Positions 5,765 through 6,241 of a stretch of 6,241 bases of DNA are shown piece after piece. Numbering within the stretch: the stretch's first letter is position 1; each line of letters starts with the position of its first letter. Source of the stretch: Bacteroidaceae bacterium (GTDB taxonomy: Bacteria; Bacteroidota; Bacteroidia; Bacteroidales; Bacteroidaceae); assembly GCA_028707655.1 (NCBI GenBank), contig JAQWAN010000126.1:1-6241 (forward strand), read 5' to 3'. Below the pieces are notes generated by a model. The model saw only the letters and a program-made list of their open reading frames with translations, had not been told where the DNA came from and searched no databases. Position numbers and translations under genes: made by a program.

Positions 5765-5796
5765 CAAAATAGTTCCAACTATATACCAAAATAGTT
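5765..5796. promoter_or_regulatory. Repeated CAAAATAGTT element upstream of rRNA P1, candidate operator
   Basis: CAAAATAGTT occurs at 5765-5774 and again at 5787-5796, exactly 22 bases apart. Between them an inverted copy (AACTAT, 5777-5782) makes the dyad ATAGTT-CC-AACTAT (5769-5782). The cluster ends about 10 bases before the P1 -33 element, a plausible activator or UP-like position. No regulator is known from sequence. Confidence 0.35.
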
Positions 5797-5806
5797 GCTG
5801 TATTAC

Positions 5807-5837
5807 TTGTTTGTTTCAAACTAAAGCTCTACTTTTG
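5807..5837 (+). promoter_or_regulatory. rRNA operon promoter P1
   Basis: TTG (5807-5809) is followed after 20 bases by TACTTTTG (5830-5837), a full -7 match. The bases after it, CACCCGCTTT, are almost the same as those after the P2 -7 box, supporting a real second rRNA promoter. A TTTG at 5810-5813 is an alternative -33 with a shorter 16-base spacer. A P1 transcript would carry a leader of about 370 bases. Confidence 0.65.
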
Positions 5838-5968
5838 CACCCGCTTTGAAGGAGTTCAGGGCTACGATGAGTAGAATTGAAAGGTGGTTAATTGGTAAGG
5901 TTTTTTAAATCAGTAGGTTGTAAGTATAGTGTGTTAGCAATAACTCTTTATCTTCTCCTCCAGGTTTT

Positions 5969-6030
5969 AAAAAAAGATTTCAAAAAAGCTTCTAAAAGCT
6001 TTGCAGAATGAATTTAACTCCTTATCTTTG
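5969..6030 (+). promoter_or_regulatory. rRNA operon promoter P2 with A-tract UP-like region
   Basis: The -33 TTTG (6000-6003), a 19-base spacer and the -7 TATCTTTG (6023-6030) form a textbook Bacteroidetes promoter. Upstream are phased A-tracts (5969-5975 and 5982-5987) and AAGCTT twice, 10 bases apart (5986-5991 and 5996-6001), resembling an UP element. It is the strongest-looking promoter in the window and the likely main source of rRNA. The initiation region can form a small hairpin, CGCTTT (6035-6040) / AAAGCG (6048-6053). Confidence 0.85.
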
Positions 6031-6065
6031 CATCCGCTTTCCAAAACAAAGCGACTAAAAGAAGC

Positions 6066-6077
6066 GTTCTTTGAACA
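6066..6077 (+). promoter_or_regulatory. boxA-like antitermination element in the rRNA leader
   Basis: GTTCTTTGAACA resembles the boxA of bacterial rRNA leaders (E. coli core CTCTTTAACA), which binds NusB/NusE to protect rRNA transcription from early termination. It lies about 30 bases after the presumed P2 start, a fitting position. The sequence is also an 11-bp dyad (GTTC-TTT-GAAC). The call rests on similarity and place only. Confidence 0.5.
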
Positions 6078-6211
6078 GATTATATATAAACAACAAAGTA
6101 GTACAAGAATAGGTAATTCAGTATGTGAATACAGACTTATTTAGATAAAAACAAACCGTCAATATAAAATTGATAAATTGGTATCTTGAGCAGAATTATA
6201 ATAATATTTTT

Positions 6212-6241
6212 ACAATGAAGAGTTTGATCCTGGCTCAGGAT
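6212..6241 (+). rRNA. rrs: 16S ribosomal RNA, 5' end only
   Basis: The window ends in the first 30 bases of a 16S rRNA gene. The universal near-5' segment AGAGTTTGATCCTGGCTCAG is present exactly at 6219-6238, and aligning TGAAGAG with the E. coli 5' end puts the mature terminus near 6212 (ACAATGAAGAG). The preceding AT-rich leader from P2 is about 175 bases. The rest of the operon lies outside the window, so its order and tRNAs are unknown. Confidence 0.97.

Larger units (their letters stand above)
5330..6211. other. Gene-free divergent control region between the MutS-like gene and the rRNA operon
   Basis: These 880 bases have no ORF with coding character on either strand; the short frames present (for example 5867-5908, 13 residues) look like chance. 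From left to right it holds: the MutS-like promoter (5356-5384); three large inverted repeats (5415-5609); a pyrimidine-only tract (5654-5694) followed by T8-G-A8 (5701-5717); repeated CAAAATAGTT elements (5765-5796); rRNA promoter P1 (5807-5837); a 160-base spacer with A-tracts at 5969-5987; promoter P2 (6000-6030); and the rRNA leader to about 6211. No tRNA cloverleaf was seen. Confidence 0.75.

Noticed and set aside
5867..5908. A 13-residue frame (MSRIERWLIGKVF) after an AAGGAG, between rRNA promoters P1 and P2
   Set aside because: It is very short, the AAGGAG is 12 bases from the ATG (too far), Shine-Dalgarno sites are rarely used in this phylum, and translation within an rRNA leader is unlikely. 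It would matter only if conserved in relatives.
5330..6211. tRNA genes or a CRISPR array in the long gene-free region
   Set aside because: No cloverleaf arms, T-loop motif or regularly spaced identical repeats were found; the repeats present are few and unevenly spaced.

Overview
This window looks like part of a Bacteroidales chromosome (Bacteroides or Parabacteroides type; the genus cannot be fixed from what is present). The evidence is: (1) almost every gene is preceded by a box matching the Bacteroidetes primary sigma -7 element TAnnTTTG instead of an E. coli-type -10; (2) Shine-Dalgarno sequences are mostly absent and A-rich leaders are used; (3) the lipoprotein has an acidic stretch right after its lipidated cysteine; (4) the window ends in the first bases of a 16S rRNA gene of the form common in this phylum. 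Base composition is moderately AT-rich and nothing looks recently acquired.

Layout. Bases 1-473 (minus) hold the N-terminal half of an FMN-dependent nitronate monooxygenase/FabK-like enzyme, cut by the window edge. Next comes a perfect 18-bp inverted repeat (625-673), probably the terminator of the following gene. 704-1270 (minus) encodes a small lipoprotein, probably DUF4840. 1554-2492 (minus) encodes a ten-helix EamA/DMT-family transporter whose start should be trimmed by 18 codons from the longest ORF. Divergent from it, 2684-3460 (plus) encodes an exported endonuclease/exonuclease/phosphatase-fold hydrolase. It converges on 3533-5329 (minus), a MutS-family ATPase with predicted membrane helices and without the mismatch-recognition domain; a shared inverted repeat separates the two genes.

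The last 880 bases contain no convincing gene. They form the divergent control region between the MutS-like gene and an rRNA operon. I see a MutS-like promoter, a run of three large inverted repeats (5415-5609), a 41-base pure pyrimidine tract, short repeats just upstream of the first rRNA promoter, two tandem rRNA promoters sharing an almost identical -7/initiation cassette, a boxA-like leader element, and the 16S 5' end at about 6212.

The five protein genes do not form an evident pathway; most seem to be separate transcription units of housekeeping or uncharacterised function. The least explained part is the repeat- and hairpin-rich stretch upstream of the rRNA promoters. It lies upstream of both divergent genes and so is not simply either gene's terminator. 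No CRISPR array, tRNA, insertion sequence or obvious defence system was found.
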